The notes: generated by a model from the sequence alone, not told the origin. A DNA stretch of 30,182 nucleotides from Vallitalea maricola (GCF_036985595.1 NZ_BTPU01000033.1:1-30182); one strand, 5' to 3'; positions 16,384-25,198 are shown, counted from the first letter of the stretch. Numbers and translations: made by a program.

Positions 16384-18039
16384 ATGAAATTACTTAGAAA
16401 AGGTATAAGTGCTTTACTAATATTTACTATGTTGTTAAGCTTTAATTCTTATGTTTTCGCCACAAGTACAAGTGAACTTGATGCTGCTATTACAGATACG
16501 GGAAAATATATCTACAAAACAGTAAAATCACCACAAGTAGGTTCTATTGGTGGTGAATGGGCTGTATTAGGACTTGCAAGAAGTAGTTATGAAATACCAG
16601 ATAAATACTATAAAAATTATTATAAGACTGTGGAAAATTATGTGAAAGGTTGTAAAGGAGTCTTACATAAGAAAAAATACACTGAATATTCAAGGCTCAT
16701 TGTTGCCCTTACTTCTATAGGTAAGGACCCTTCAGATGTAGGAGGATATAATCTTCTAACAGCTCTTGGTGATTATGATAAAACTATATGGCAAGGAATG
16801 AACGGACCTATCTGGGCACTTATAGCTCTTGATAGTGGTAATTACCCGATGCCTCGAAATAAAGAAGCCAAGGTACAAGCAACAAGAGATATGTATATTA
16901 ATAGAATTCTAGAATGTCAATTAGCTGATGGTGGCTGGTCGCTATTCGGTGGAACTACATCCCAAAGTATTGGTGACAGTGTTTCAGACCCCGATATAAC
17001 AGGTATGGCACTTCAAGCACTTGCAAAATACCAGTACAAATCAGAGGTGAAAAGAGCATGTGAAGAGGCTCTTACGTGTATGTCAAAAATACAAAACAGC
17101 CAAGGAGGTTTTTCAAGCTGGGGTACAGCTAATTCCGAAAGTTGTGTTCAGATGTTGGTTGCTCTATGTGAGTTAGGAATTTCTGTAGACGATAAACGAT
17201 TTGTAAAGAACGGCAATACAATGCTTGATAACCTTATGACTTTCTATAAAAAGGGTAATGGATTTCTCCATACTAAAAATGGAAGTGGTTCTAACCAAAT
17301 GGCAACTGAACAAGGTTTTTATGGACTTATCGCAGTACAAAGAGCATTAAAAGGGAAAGAAAGTCTTTATCGTATGAGAAATAAACTTGATATAGGAGAA
17401 ATAAGTAGTACAGCTAATAGTGTAGGACTTGAAGATAAACATAAGGATATAAAAAAACTTAAGATAACTAGGATGGGGAAGACTTTCATAGATATCAAAG
17501 GGCATGAGAACCAATCAGCTATAGAAGCACTTGCATCAAGAGAAATTATTAATGGAAAGACTAAAGATTTGTTTGAACCAGATGCAACCATGACACGAGG
17601 AGAATTTGCTTCAATCATTGTTAAAGCATTAGGGCTTAAACCAAAAGCAATAGATGAATTTATAGATGTAAAAAAAGATAAGTGGTATGCAGGTTACATA
17701 GGAACTGCTAATACATATGGCATAATTTCTGGAAAGTCATCTACAACCTATGCTCCAAATGCCATTATTACAAGAGAAGAAGCTGCTGTGGTAGTAACAA
17801 GAGCAGCAAAACTCTGTGGTATGGATACACAGTATAATACTATGGCAGCAAGAGATATCCTGTCTCAGTTTATTGACTATGTAAAAGTTAACAAATGGGC
17901 GAGACAATCATTAGCTTTTTGCTATGATAAAGAAATACTAGATTCTGCTGCAATGGAAATATTACCTAAAGAACCAATCAAACGTTGTGAAATAGCTAGG
18001 ATGATATATAACATGTTATATAATGCTAGGCTCCTATAG
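16384..18039 (+). CDS. SLH-anchored alpha6/alpha6-toroid protein, intrinsic factor/transcobalamin alpha-domain-like
   Basis: The product has 551 residues, a signal peptide (about 1-26, ending VFA) and start ATG 16384 after AAGGAGGAA. Residues about 32-320 are repeated helical pairs of the terpenoid cyclase/prenyltransferase fold, with QLADGGWSLFG and QNSQGGFSSWG repeats. DPDITGMALQALAKY closely resembles the DTAAMAGLA segment of human transcobalamin. Three SLH repeats follow (about 368-415, 425-480 and 497-547; the third is degenerate). Enzymes of this fold make terpenes, but intrinsic factor and transcobalamin use it to bind cobalamin. The riboswitch, the adjacent DUF4430 gene and the ECF genes favour the latter. 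The gene ends 14 bp before the next, with which it is surely co-transcribed. Confidence 0.88.
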   Translation: MKLLRKGISALLIFTMLLSFNSYVFATSTSELDAAITDTGKYIYKTVKSPQVGSIGGEWAVLGLARSSYEIPDKYYKNYYKTVENYVKGCKGVLHKKKYTEYSRLIVALTSIGKDPSDVGGYNLLTALGDYDKTIWQGMNGPIWALIALDSGNYPMPRNKEAKVQATRDMYINRILECQLADGGWSLFGGTTSQSIGDSVSDPDITGMALQALAKYQYKSEVKRACEEALTCMSKIQNSQGGFSSWGTANSESCVQMLVALCELGISVDDKRFVKNGNTMLDNLMTFYKKGNGFLHTKNGSGSNQMATEQGFYGLIAVQRALKGKESLYRMRNKLDIGEISSTANSVGLEDKHKDIKKLKITRMGKTFIDIKGHENQSAIEALASREIINGKTKDLFEPDATMTRGEFASIIVKALGLKPKAIDEFIDVKKDKWYAGYIGTANTYGIISGKSSTTYAPNAIITREEAAVVVTRAAKLCGMDTQYNTMAARDILSQFIDYVKVNKWARQSLAFCYDKEILDSAAMEILPKEPIKRCEIARMIYNMLYNARLL

Positions 18040-18053
18040 GGAGGGTATTAAGA

Positions 18054-18839
18054 ATGAAGTTAAACAAAACTAAAGTAATTGTATTTTTTATAATTATTGC
18101 TGTACTTGCTATCTCTTTTTGGTGGGGGGGAAATGCCCCTGGTTTACAAGGATGGAATGTATCTACTGATAATTCCAAAGAATTGGAATCACGTCCTGGT
18201 GGTTTAAAAGGTTCTTTGACAGCAGAGGAAAAAATAAGTCTTGTAGAAGAATTAACTAATTGTTCTTCTCCAGGAGTTGAAAAAGGTGATACTGATTATT
18301 CTGTTTCCTTAGGAATGAAGATTGATGAGGATACAGGCAAAGATAAATATCTTACAGATCCTGTACCTGAAGGAAAACCTGTACCTATAGAACCGCAAAA
18401 CGTAGAAATAACTGATAAGGAGCTTACCTGCACAATGTCAGTACGCTGTGATACTATATTAAATAATATCAATTGGCTTGATAGGGAAAAGGTTGAACTT
18501 GTACCAGAGGATGGAATAATTTTTCAACAGGAAAATGTCACTTTCTATGAAGGAGAAAGTGTTTTTAATGTATTAATCAGAGAGATGAAGAAGAACAAGA
18601 TACACATGGAGTTCGTTAATACTCCTATGTATAATAGTGCTTATGTTGAAGGTATAAACAATCTTTATGAATTTGATTGTGGTGAATTATCAGGGTGGAT
18701 GTATAAAGTCAATGATTGGTTTCCAAACTATGGCTGCAGTCGCTATCAGTTAAAAGAGGGAGATGTAATAGAATGGGTATATACTTGTAATCTAGGAGTA
18801 GATGTAGGTGGATATTTAGCGTTGGGAGCAGATTCATGA
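18054..18839 (+). CDS. Membrane-anchored DUF4430 (transcobalamin C-terminal-like) protein
   Basis: The product has 261 residues. An uncleaved-looking N-terminal membrane segment (about 7-25) is followed by a linker rich in acidic residues and proline. A DUF4430 domain spans about 160-255, with AYVEGINNLYEF, GWMYKVNDWFPNYG and GDVIEWVYTCNLG. This family corresponds to the C-terminal beta domain that closes over the ligand in intrinsic factor/transcobalamin. The N-terminal WWGG-type motif is not a clear lipobox. The start follows GGGAGGG 14 bp after the toroid gene. The stop overlaps the T-component start (ATGA), so this protein is stoichiometrically tied to the transporter and may present ligand to it. 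Confidence 0.88.
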   Translation: MKLNKTKVIVFFIIIAVLAISFWWGGNAPGLQGWNVSTDNSKELESRPGGLKGSLTAEEKISLVEELTNCSSPGVEKGDTDYSVSLGMKIDEDTGKDKYLTDPVPEGKPVPIEPQNVEITDKELTCTMSVRCDTILNNINWLDREKVELVPEDGIIFQQENVTFYEGESVFNVLIREMKKNKIHMEFVNTPMYNSAYVEGINNLYEFDCGELSGWMYKVNDWFPNYGCSRYQLKEGDVIEWVYTCNLGVDVGGYLALGADS

Positions 18840-19726
18840 GGAGTGCTTTTGAAGGATATCATCCTATTGTAAATTTTGCCTACTTTACCTTTGTATTTAT
18901 CTATTCAATGATTTTTATGCATCCTCTTTGTCTTGCCATTTCATTGGGATGCGGATTTTCATATTCAGTGACACTTATAGGAAAAAAAGCTATACGTTTT
19001 AATCTACTATATCTTTTACCTATGATGATAATAGCTGCGTTGATTAATCCAGCATTCAACCATGAGGGCGTGACTATACTTACTTATCTAGACAGTGGGA
19101 ACCCTCTTACACTAGAATCAATTACATTTGGTATCGCCGCATCTGTTATGCTTGCATCTGTAGTTTGCTGGTTCAGTTGTTATAATGTTATTATGACATC
19201 TGACAAGTTCATATATTTGTTTGGTAGAGTAATACCCGCATTATCTCTTGTTTTATCCATGGTACTTAGATTTGTACCTAGATTTAAGGCACAGCTTAAG
19301 ATAATATCTAACGGACAAAAATGTATAGGAAGAGATATATCAAAAGGTAATATCATCAATAGAGCTAAATATGGAATAAAAATTTTATCAATCATGATTA
19401 CTTGGGCATTGGAGAATGCTATTGAAACAGCCGACTCCATGAAAACACGTGGTTATGGACTTAATGGAAGAACAGCTTTTTCCATCTATTATTTTGATAG
19501 GAGAGATAAAAAAGCGTTGATTATTATTGGTGGAACAGGGGTATATGTGCTTATAGGTTCTTTACTTGGTGGAGTTTATTTTCGGTATTTTCCAAGTATG
19601 AAGAGTGTAGATATAACACCTTATTCTATAAGTGTTTTTACAGCTTATCTAATACTCTGTATATCACCAATAGTAATAGAAAGTTGGGAGAATAGAAGAT
19701 GGAAGTTATTACAATCAAAGATTTAA
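18836..19726 (+). CDS. ECF transporter T component (EcfT/CbiQ family)
   Basis: The product is a 296-residue integral membrane protein, the energy-coupling subunit that joins ATPases to a substrate-specific S component. It has about six transmembrane segments. The diagnostic coupling-helix motif ADSMKTRGYG (A199-G208) is present, as is the preceding RFVPRFKAQLK region. It starts in the ATGA overlap with the DUF4430 gene and ends 28 bp inside the next gene, so all three are translationally coupled. Its substrate is set by the S component. The riboswitch suggests cobalamin, a cobamide or a precursor. Confidence 0.93.
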   Translation: MRSAFEGYHPIVNFAYFTFVFIYSMIFMHPLCLAISLGCGFSYSVTLIGKKAIRFNLLYLLPMMIIAALINPAFNHEGVTILTYLDSGNPLTLESITFGIAASVMLASVVCWFSCYNVIMTSDKFIYLFGRVIPALSLVLSMVLRFVPRFKAQLKIISNGQKCIGRDISKGNIINRAKYGIKILSIMITWALENAIETADSMKTRGYGLNGRTAFSIYYFDRRDKKALIIIGGTGVYVLIGSLLGGVYFRYFPSMKSVDITPYSISVFTAYLILCISPIVIESWENRRWKLLQSKI

Positions 19727-22404
19727 CCTTTACATATCCAAGAGTAAGTAATCCAGCATTAAATGATATTAATCTTTCAATAAAACAAGGTGAATTTATA
19801 ACTATATGCGGTAAATCAGGATGTGGTAAGACTACTTTGCTTAGACATCTAAGATCTACTCTTATGCCATGTGGTACAAGCGAAGGTGAGGTTTATTACG
19901 AAAACACACCACTTGATAATCTCTCTCAAAGACAGCAGACAGAGAGAATAGGTTTTGTAAGGCAATCACCAGATAATCAGATTGTTACTGATAAGGTGTG
20001 GCATGAACTTGCTTTTGGACTAGAGAGTCTTGGTTATAGAACACCTGAAATAAGAGGAAGAGTATCAGAAATGGCATCTTTTTTTGGTATACAGACTTGG
20101 TTTCATAAAAAGGTGACAGAGCTCTCAGGTGGGCAAAAACAGTTACTTAATTTAGCTTCTGTCATGGTTATGCAGCCATCTGTAATTATACTAGACGAAC
20201 CTACTAGTCAGCTTGACCCTATAGCTGCAACAGATTTCTTAGAAACCATAAAAAAGATTAACCGAGAATTAGGAACTACTGTAATACTTACAGAACATCG
20301 TTTAGAAGATGCACTTCCAATCTCAGACCGTGTGATTGTCATGGATAATGGTAGTGTTATTGTGGATGATACTCCAAAAATGGCAGGGAAGAAACTAAAA
20401 GAGTTGAATCACGATATGTTTATTGCTATGCCTACACCTATGAAAATCTATGCAGAAATAAACAATGATTTGGCATGTCCTATTACCGTACGTGATGGAC
20501 GAAACTGGATTAATGAATATGCAAAGAACCACATAATAGATGAAAATATAATAGTTAAAGATAATATCAATGATAATAAAAACTATATCATAAAAATGGA
20601 TGAGGTTTGGTTTCGCTATGAAAAAGAACTGCCAGATATAATAAAAGGGTTGTCCATTAACATATGCGAAGGCGAACTTTTTGCAATAGTAGGTGGAAAT
20701 GGTACAGGTAAAACTACTACCCTATCTATCATAAATGGAATATTAGAGCCTTATAGAGGTACTGTAAAAATATATAAGGATTCAATTATAAATAATAAAA
20801 AGGAAGCACGTTCATTTAATTTTATTGGAGTCCTTCCACAAAATCCTCAGTCATTATTTGTCAAGAAAACTGTAGAACTGGATTTATATGAAATGCTTTC
20901 AGGAAGAAAAATTCCAAAAGAAGAACAAAAAAATATGGTAGATACTGTATCAGAGTTATGTGAGCTGAAAAGTCTTTTACATATGCATCCATATGATTTA
21001 TCAGGGGGAGAACAACAAAGAGCAACTCTGGCAAAAGTATTACTTCTGAGACCTAAGATTCTATTGCTTGATGAACCAACCAAGGGTCTTGATGGGCATT
21101 TCAAGGTAAAATTTGCAGATATACTTAAGAAATTACAAGGAGACGGTATAACAATAGTTATGGTATCCCATGATATTGAATTTTGTGCAGGATATGCCAG
21201 TCGCTGTGCCATGTTTTTTGATGGACGAATTACAAGTATTGATACACCAAGAGCTTTTTTTTGCGGTAAGAATTTTTACACTACTGCCGCTAATCGTATG
21301 TCAAGAACGATTCTACCAAAAGCAATTCTTGTAGAAGATGTTATTCTAGCCTGTGGCGGTAAAATACACACTAATGATTCATCAAGCATAAGAGATGAAA
21401 TTATGTGTTCAAAGGTAAATGATGAAGTATCTAGTCATAATCAAGAAACTAAAATAACTAAATTTGACAGAAATAAATATAAGTCCATATGTAAAATAAC
21501 ACCCAAACGTATAACAATAGCCGTTGTAGGGTTAACAGCATTTATATTAACCACTATTTTCCTATGGAATAAATATAATGATTGGAAAAACTATCTAGTT
21601 CAATTTCTACTAGTTTCTGAACTTGCAATAACCCTTACAGCTATAATCCCAGGAAAAGACCTAGATGCTCCTGATTTCTCTATACAGGATACAAAAGGAA
21701 AACGAAAATTAACAAAAAGAACTATTATAGCTATGGTTATGGTACTTATAGCAGTACCTCTAACCATATATTGCGGTGTGTTTTTCTTAGGAGACAGAAA
21801 ATATTACTTTATAAGCCTAGTGATATTATTAGAAACAATGCTGCCATTTTTATTCGTATTTGAGAGCAAAAAACCTAAAGCAAGAGAAATCATTATCATT
21901 GCTGTCCTTTGTGCTATTGGTGTAGCTGGCAGAGCTGCATTTTTTATGCTTCCTCAGTTTAAACCAGTCATAGCTATAGTTATTATATCTGGTGTATGCT
22001 TTGGCGGTGAAACAGGTTTTCTGGTAGGAGCTGTTACAGCGTTTGCCTCAAATATGATGTTCGGTCAAGGAACATGGACACCTTGGCAGATGTTTGCCTT
22101 TGGCATAGCAGGATTCCTCGCAGGAATATTATTCCGTAAAGGACTCCTAAGAAAAAGACGTAACTCACTATGTATATTTGGAGCACTCACTACGTTTTTT
22201 GTCTGCGGGTTTATATTAGATACCGGCTCAGCACTAATGTGGCAAGCAAAACCCACTATAAAAAGCATGATGACTTATTATACAACAGGTATTCCCTTCA
22301 ACATTATTCATGCCACAGCAACCTCTTTCTTTCTATGGTTTGCATCAGAACCAATGATTGAGAAATTAGACCGAATAAAAATAAAATATGGACTTATCAA
22401 TTGA
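19699..22404 (+). CDS. Fused ECF ATPase-ATPase-membrane (S component-like) protein
   Basis: This single 901-residue protein contains two ABC ATPases and a membrane region. ATPase 1 (about 3-235) has Walker A GKSGCGKTT (38-46), LSGGQKQ and ILDEPTSQLD. ATPase 2 (about 300-525) has Walker A GGNGTGKTT (332-340), LSGGEQQ and LLDEPTKGLDG. Both catalytic glutamates are present. From about 610 the chain has nine or ten transmembrane segments. The last six (about 700-890), with GVAGRAAFF, GGETGFLVGAVTAF and GIPFNIIHA, resemble an ECF S component. The earlier segments are extra. Together with EcfT this would form a complete importer from two polypeptides. The S-component call is by pattern and needs structural comparison; the ATPase calls are firm. 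Confidence 0.9.
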   Translation: MEVITIKDLTFTYPRVSNPALNDINLSIKQGEFITICGKSGCGKTTLLRHLRSTLMPCGTSEGEVYYENTPLDNLSQRQQTERIGFVRQSPDNQIVTDKVWHELAFGLESLGYRTPEIRGRVSEMASFFGIQTWFHKKVTELSGGQKQLLNLASVMVMQPSVIILDEPTSQLDPIAATDFLETIKKINRELGTTVILTEHRLEDALPISDRVIVMDNGSVIVDDTPKMAGKKLKELNHDMFIAMPTPMKIYAEINNDLACPITVRDGRNWINEYAKNHIIDENIIVKDNINDNKNYIIKMDEVWFRYEKELPDIIKGLSINICEGELFAIVGGNGTGKTTTLSIINGILEPYRGTVKIYKDSIINNKKEARSFNFIGVLPQNPQSLFVKKTVELDLYEMLSGRKIPKEEQKNMVDTVSELCELKSLLHMHPYDLSGGEQQRATLAKVLLLRPKILLLDEPTKGLDGHFKVKFADILKKLQGDGITIVMVSHDIEFCAGYASRCAMFFDGRITSIDTPRAFFCGKNFYTTAANRMSRTILPKAILVEDVILACGGKIHTNDSSSIRDEIMCSKVNDEVSSHNQETKITKFDRNKYKSICKITPKRITIAVVGLTAFILTTIFLWNKYNDWKNYLVQFLLVSELAITLTAIIPGKDLDAPDFSIQDTKGKRKLTKRTIIAMVMVLIAVPLTIYCGVFFLGDRKYYFISLVILLETMLPFLFVFESKKPKAREIIIIAVLCAIGVAGRAAFFMLPQFKPVIAIVIISGVCFGGETGFLVGAVTAFASNMMFGQGTWTPWQMFAFGIAGFLAGILFRKGLLRKRRNSLCIFGALTTFFVCGFILDTGSALMWQAKPTIKSMMTYYTTGIPFNIIHATATSFFLWFASEPMIEKLDRIKIKYGLIN

Positions 22405-22474
22405 AAATTTAAATACTGGTCTTTATGGTTTCACATAACGACCTCTGAATAGCCAATAGTTGGTGTACAACAGA

Positions 22475-22521
22475 AGAAAAAGTATTTTGCAAAAACCACG
22501 TCAGAACAAAACACTTTTTCT
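22475..22521. repeat. 15-bp inverted repeat
   Basis: AGAAAAAGTATTTTG and CAAAACACTTTTTCT are inverted copies with one mismatch around a 17-nt loop, and the loop boundary adds GTCAGAA/TTCTGAC as an alternative stem. No T-run follows on the plus strand. Confidence 0.55.
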
Positions 22522-22721
22522 GACTTGCATTAGAAACTCAAGAATATCCTCTTATTTGATATATACTAACTAATATGATAATATTATTCCATCTTGAACA
22601 ACATGTTCTGGTTTTTCAGATTCTATGTAGTGGAGTAGGAATAATACTTATTATACCAGTGACAGCTTTGATAACTTCCTAGATTTTATTTAACGATAAA
22701 TAAGTAAGAATGAAAAGAACG

Positions 22722-22760
22722 AAAGTCTTTGATTCCTAATTAGAATTAAGGACTTTTTTT
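22722..22760 (+). terminator. Rho-independent terminator
   Basis: AAAGTCTTTGATTC (22722-22735) pairs with GAATTAAGGACTTT (22743-22756) over 14 bp with two G-U pairs, 7-nt loop and a T-run. It probably stops the cobalamin operon before the exporter genes, although it lies about 320 bp after the last gene. Confidence 0.85.
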
Positions 22761-22794
22761 ATTGTATTTATATAAAATAAAATGAAGTTTACTA

Positions 22795-22825
22795 TTGACT
22801 TTAACCTTAGGGAAAGGTATAGACT
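22795..22825 (+). promoter_or_regulatory. MerR-type promoter with 19-bp spacer and operator dyad
   Basis: TTGACT (22795-22800) and TAGACT (22820-22825) are separated by 19 bp, the over-long spacer typical of MerR-activated promoters. The spacer holds the dyad ACCTT (22804-22808)/AAGGT (22814-22818). It closely resembles the layout of the Bacillus bmr promoter controlled by BmrR. A MerR gene lies at the end of the same operon. Confidence 0.85.
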
Positions 22826-22858
22826 TTTACAAGTAATAAATGAAAGGAGGAAATATAT

Positions 22859-23593
22859 GTGGATAATATTATACTATCAGTAAATGGCTTAACTAAGAAT
22901 TATAAAAATATCTGTGCTATAAAAAATTTAACTTTATCAGTAGAGAGAGGAAAGATTTTTGGACTCCTTGGTCCAAATGGTGCAGGAAAATCAACAACTA
23001 TTGAGTGCATACTGAGAACAAAAAAGTATAATAAAGGTAGTGTTGAAATCTTAGGAATGAATATGGAAGAATCAAAAAAAGAAATATGTAAAGAAATAGG
23101 TGTTCAGTTTCAAGCTGATTTTTTCCCAGATCGAATCAAAGTTGGAGAAATGTGTGAAATGATGGCCTCTCTTTACAAGGAAACAGTTAATTGGAAATCT
23201 TTGCTTGGTAAATTTGGACTTGGTGATAAGATAAAGCAAGATATATCAAAGCTATCAGGTGGAGAAAGACAAAAATTATCTGTCTTCATTGCTCTAATTA
23301 ATCAACCGAAACTTGTTTTTCTAGATGAATTGACAACGGGATTAGATCCAAGAGCTAGAAGAGAAGTATGGAGATTACTGAAAAATTTGCAAAAAGAAGG
23401 GTTAACTATTTTTCTTACATCTCATTATATGGATGAAGTAGAAGCGTTATGTGATGAAGTATTAATAATTAATAATGGACAAAGTGTAATAGTTGGGACT
23501 CCAGATGGAATAGTTGAAAAATCAGGAATGACAAACCTTGAAGAAGCATATCTGTATTACATTGGAGAGGAGAATGAATATGAAAGCATTTAG
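22859..23593 (+). CDS. ABC-2-type exporter ATPase
   Basis: The product is a 244-residue ATP-binding subunit of the DrrA/CcmA type, which energises export of drugs, lipids or peptides. Walker A is GPNGAGKST (38-46), the signature is LSGGERQ, and Walker B is LVFLDE (152-157) followed by LTTGLDP, where Leu replaces the usual Pro. The H-loop is SHYMDE. The start is GTG 22859, 8 nt after GGAGG. An overlapping ATG at 22857 is in another frame and stops after 8 codons. The gene overlaps the permease and is driven by the MerR-type promoter. Confidence 0.92.
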   Translation: MDNIILSVNGLTKNYKNICAIKNLTLSVERGKIFGLLGPNGAGKSTTIECILRTKKYNKGSVEILGMNMEESKKEICKEIGVQFQADFFPDRIKVGEMCEMMASLYKETVNWKSLLGKFGLGDKIKQDISKLSGGERQKLSVFIALINQPKLVFLDELTTGLDPRARREVWRLLKNLQKEGLTIFLTSHYMDEVEALCDEVLIINNGQSVIVGTPDGIVEKSGMTNLEEAYLYYIGEENEYESI

Positions 23594-24329
23594 AACTTTT
23601 CTTACGACAGAGTTAAAATTAGCAATTAGAGAATTTTCTGGAATATTTTTTGCTATAATTCTACCTGTGGGAATTATGTTGTTAATTGGAACTTTATATG
23701 GCAATAAAACTGTTGCTGAGAACTCTAATATAACCTTAATTCAACAAGTTGTACCAGCTGTTCTCACAATAGGAATATGCGCTTCTGGCTTAATGGGGAT
23801 TCCTATTACTGTATCAGGTTATAGAGAAAAGAAAATACTGAAAAGATTTCAAATAACACCAACTACACCTTTACTTCTACTAGGGGTACAATTTACGGCA
23901 AATCTAATTATTGCGTTGGTATCATCAACACTTGTACTAATTACTGGTATAGTTGTTTTTGGATATCATATGGTAGGAAATTTCTTTTACTTTCTATTAA
24001 TGTATTTAGTGATTACTTTTGCCATATATTCATTAGGGATTTTTATTGCTAGTGTATCTAATTCAGTTAAGACTGCAAATTTACTATGTAATCTAATTTA
24101 TTTCCCCATGCTTTTTCTATCAGGTGCAACAATTCCATATGAAATTATGCCAAAAGCATTGAAAAGTATTTCAAATGTTATGCCGTTGACACAAGGAATC
24201 AAAGTATTAAAAGGTGTATCATTAGGTAATCCAGTATCAGATTATTTGGGTAAGATTACATTCTTGTTTATTGTGGGGGTAATATGTATTATTATATCTA
24301 TAAAGACATTTCGTTATGATTATAGATAA
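23574..24329 (+). CDS. ABC-2-type exporter permease
   Basis: The product has about 251 residues and six transmembrane segments of the ABC-2 family, the membrane partner of the preceding ATPase. ATG 23574 (or 23580) is preferred because GGAGAGGAG precedes them; an in-frame ATG at 23538 lacks such a site. The start lies 20 bp inside the ATPase gene. The motif FLSGATIPYEIMPKALKSISNVMPLT near residue 180-205, split here as FLSGATIPYE and MPLTQGIKVLKG, is typical of this family. The substrate is not predictable, but a BmrR-like regulator suggests an exogenous toxic compound. Confidence 0.9.
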   Translation: MNMKAFRTFLTTELKLAIREFSGIFFAIILPVGIMLLIGTLYGNKTVAENSNITLIQQVVPAVLTIGICASGLMGIPITVSGYREKKILKRFQITPTTPLLLLGVQFTANLIIALVSSTLVLITGIVVFGYHMVGNFFYFLLMYLVITFAIYSLGIFIASVSNSVKTANLLCNLIYFPMLFLSGATIPYEIMPKALKSISNVMPLTQGIKVLKGVSLGNPVSDYLGKITFLFIVGVICIIISIKTFRYDYR

Positions 24330-24370
24330 TAGTATAATAATTGGATGGTTATTTAGAAGAGGTGAGTTAA

Positions 24371-25198
24371 ATGTATCAGATTGGATTATTTTCTAAGATG
24401 AATCATATTACAACGAAAACGTTACGTCACTATGATGAAATTGGATTGTTAAAACCTGCTTATATTGATGATTTTACTGGGTACCGCTATTATTCAAGTG
24501 AGCAATTACCCAGATTGAATAAGATATTTGCTCTAAAACAAATAGGTATAAGTTTATCTGAAATTATGGAGATTATAGATGAAACAAAGGGTGTTGAGGT
24601 TTTTCTAAAACTCAAAGAAAAGGAATTGGAAAATAAAATAAGGAAAGAACGGGAAATGTTGCTTAACATAAGAAATTATCAGAAAAGAATAAGAGGTGAA
24701 TTGGTCATGAAGTACGATCCAGTAATAAAGTCATTGCCAGAGGTAATTGTTGCATCCATGCGTATCGTTGCGCCAAGCTATGATTATTATTTTAAAATAA
24801 TACCTGAGATGGGTAAGGAAATGGAAAGATTAGGAGCAGTATGTGCTATGCCTGAATATTGTTTCAATCTATATCATGATGGAGAGTACAAGGAAAGTAA
24901 CATAGATGTGGAAGTGTGTGAGACAGTTGAAGATTTTTGCAAGGATTCTGATATACTGAAATTCAAAAAAATCAATGCTGTGGAAAATGCAATATGCGTT
25001 TTACACAAAGGTCCTTACTTATATTTACGTGAAATATATAACTATGCATATGAATGGATTAAAGATAATGGATACGAGCCAATTGGACTTCCTAGGGAAT
25101 CTTACATTGATGGTAAATGGAATAAGGATGATGAAAATGAATGGCTTACAGAAATTCAGATTCCAATAAATAGAGTTCAAATGAATAATGACAACTAA
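24371..25198 (+). CDS. MerR-family regulator with GyrI-like effector domain (BmrR type)
   Basis: The product has 275 residues. The N-terminal MerR winged helix is clear (about 3-72: KTLRHYDEIGLLKPAY, TGYRYYSSEQLPRLN, LKQIGISLSEI). It is followed by a dimerisation helix (about 80-110) and a C-terminal GyrI-like/BmrR ligand domain (about 120-270) that typically binds hydrophobic or cationic compounds. The start follows AGAGGTGAG. It lies 41 bp after the permease with no obvious own promoter, so it is likely part of the operon that it activates through the 19-bp-spacer promoter at 22795. Confidence 0.92.
   Translation: MYQIGLFSKMNHITTKTLRHYDEIGLLKPAYIDDFTGYRYYSSEQLPRLNKIFALKQIGISLSEIMEIIDETKGVEVFLKLKEKELENKIRKEREMLLNIRNYQKRIRGELVMKYDPVIKSLPEVIVASMRIVAPSYDYYFKIIPEMGKEMERLGAVCAMPEYCFNLYHDGEYKESNIDVEVCETVEDFCKDSDILKFKKINAVENAICVLHKGPYLYLREIYNYAYEWIKDNGYEPIGLPRESYIDGKWNKDDENEWLTEIQIPINRVQMNNDN

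Larger units (their letters stand above)
22405..22858. other. 454-bp gene-free region with inverted repeats
   Basis: No plausible gene was found. The stretch contains an imperfect 15-bp inverted repeat (22475-22489 with 22507-22521), a 9-bp inverted repeat TATTATTCC/GGAATAATA (22582-22590 with 22638-22646) around a smaller GAACA/TGTTC hairpin, a terminator at 22722-22760 and the MerR-type promoter at 22795-22825. No clear T-run terminator directly follows the ECF gene. Confidence 0.6.

Noticed and set aside
16384..17380. Terpene or squalene cyclase role for the toroid protein
   Set aside because: The protein is secreted and SLH-anchored, lies in a cobalamin-riboswitch operon next to a DUF4430 gene, and shows no DDxD-type or DCTAE-type catalytic motif.
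22857..22883. ATG start two bases before the exporter ATPase GTG
   Set aside because: It is in another frame and stops after eight codons, while GTG 22859 has good spacing and opens the full ATPase.
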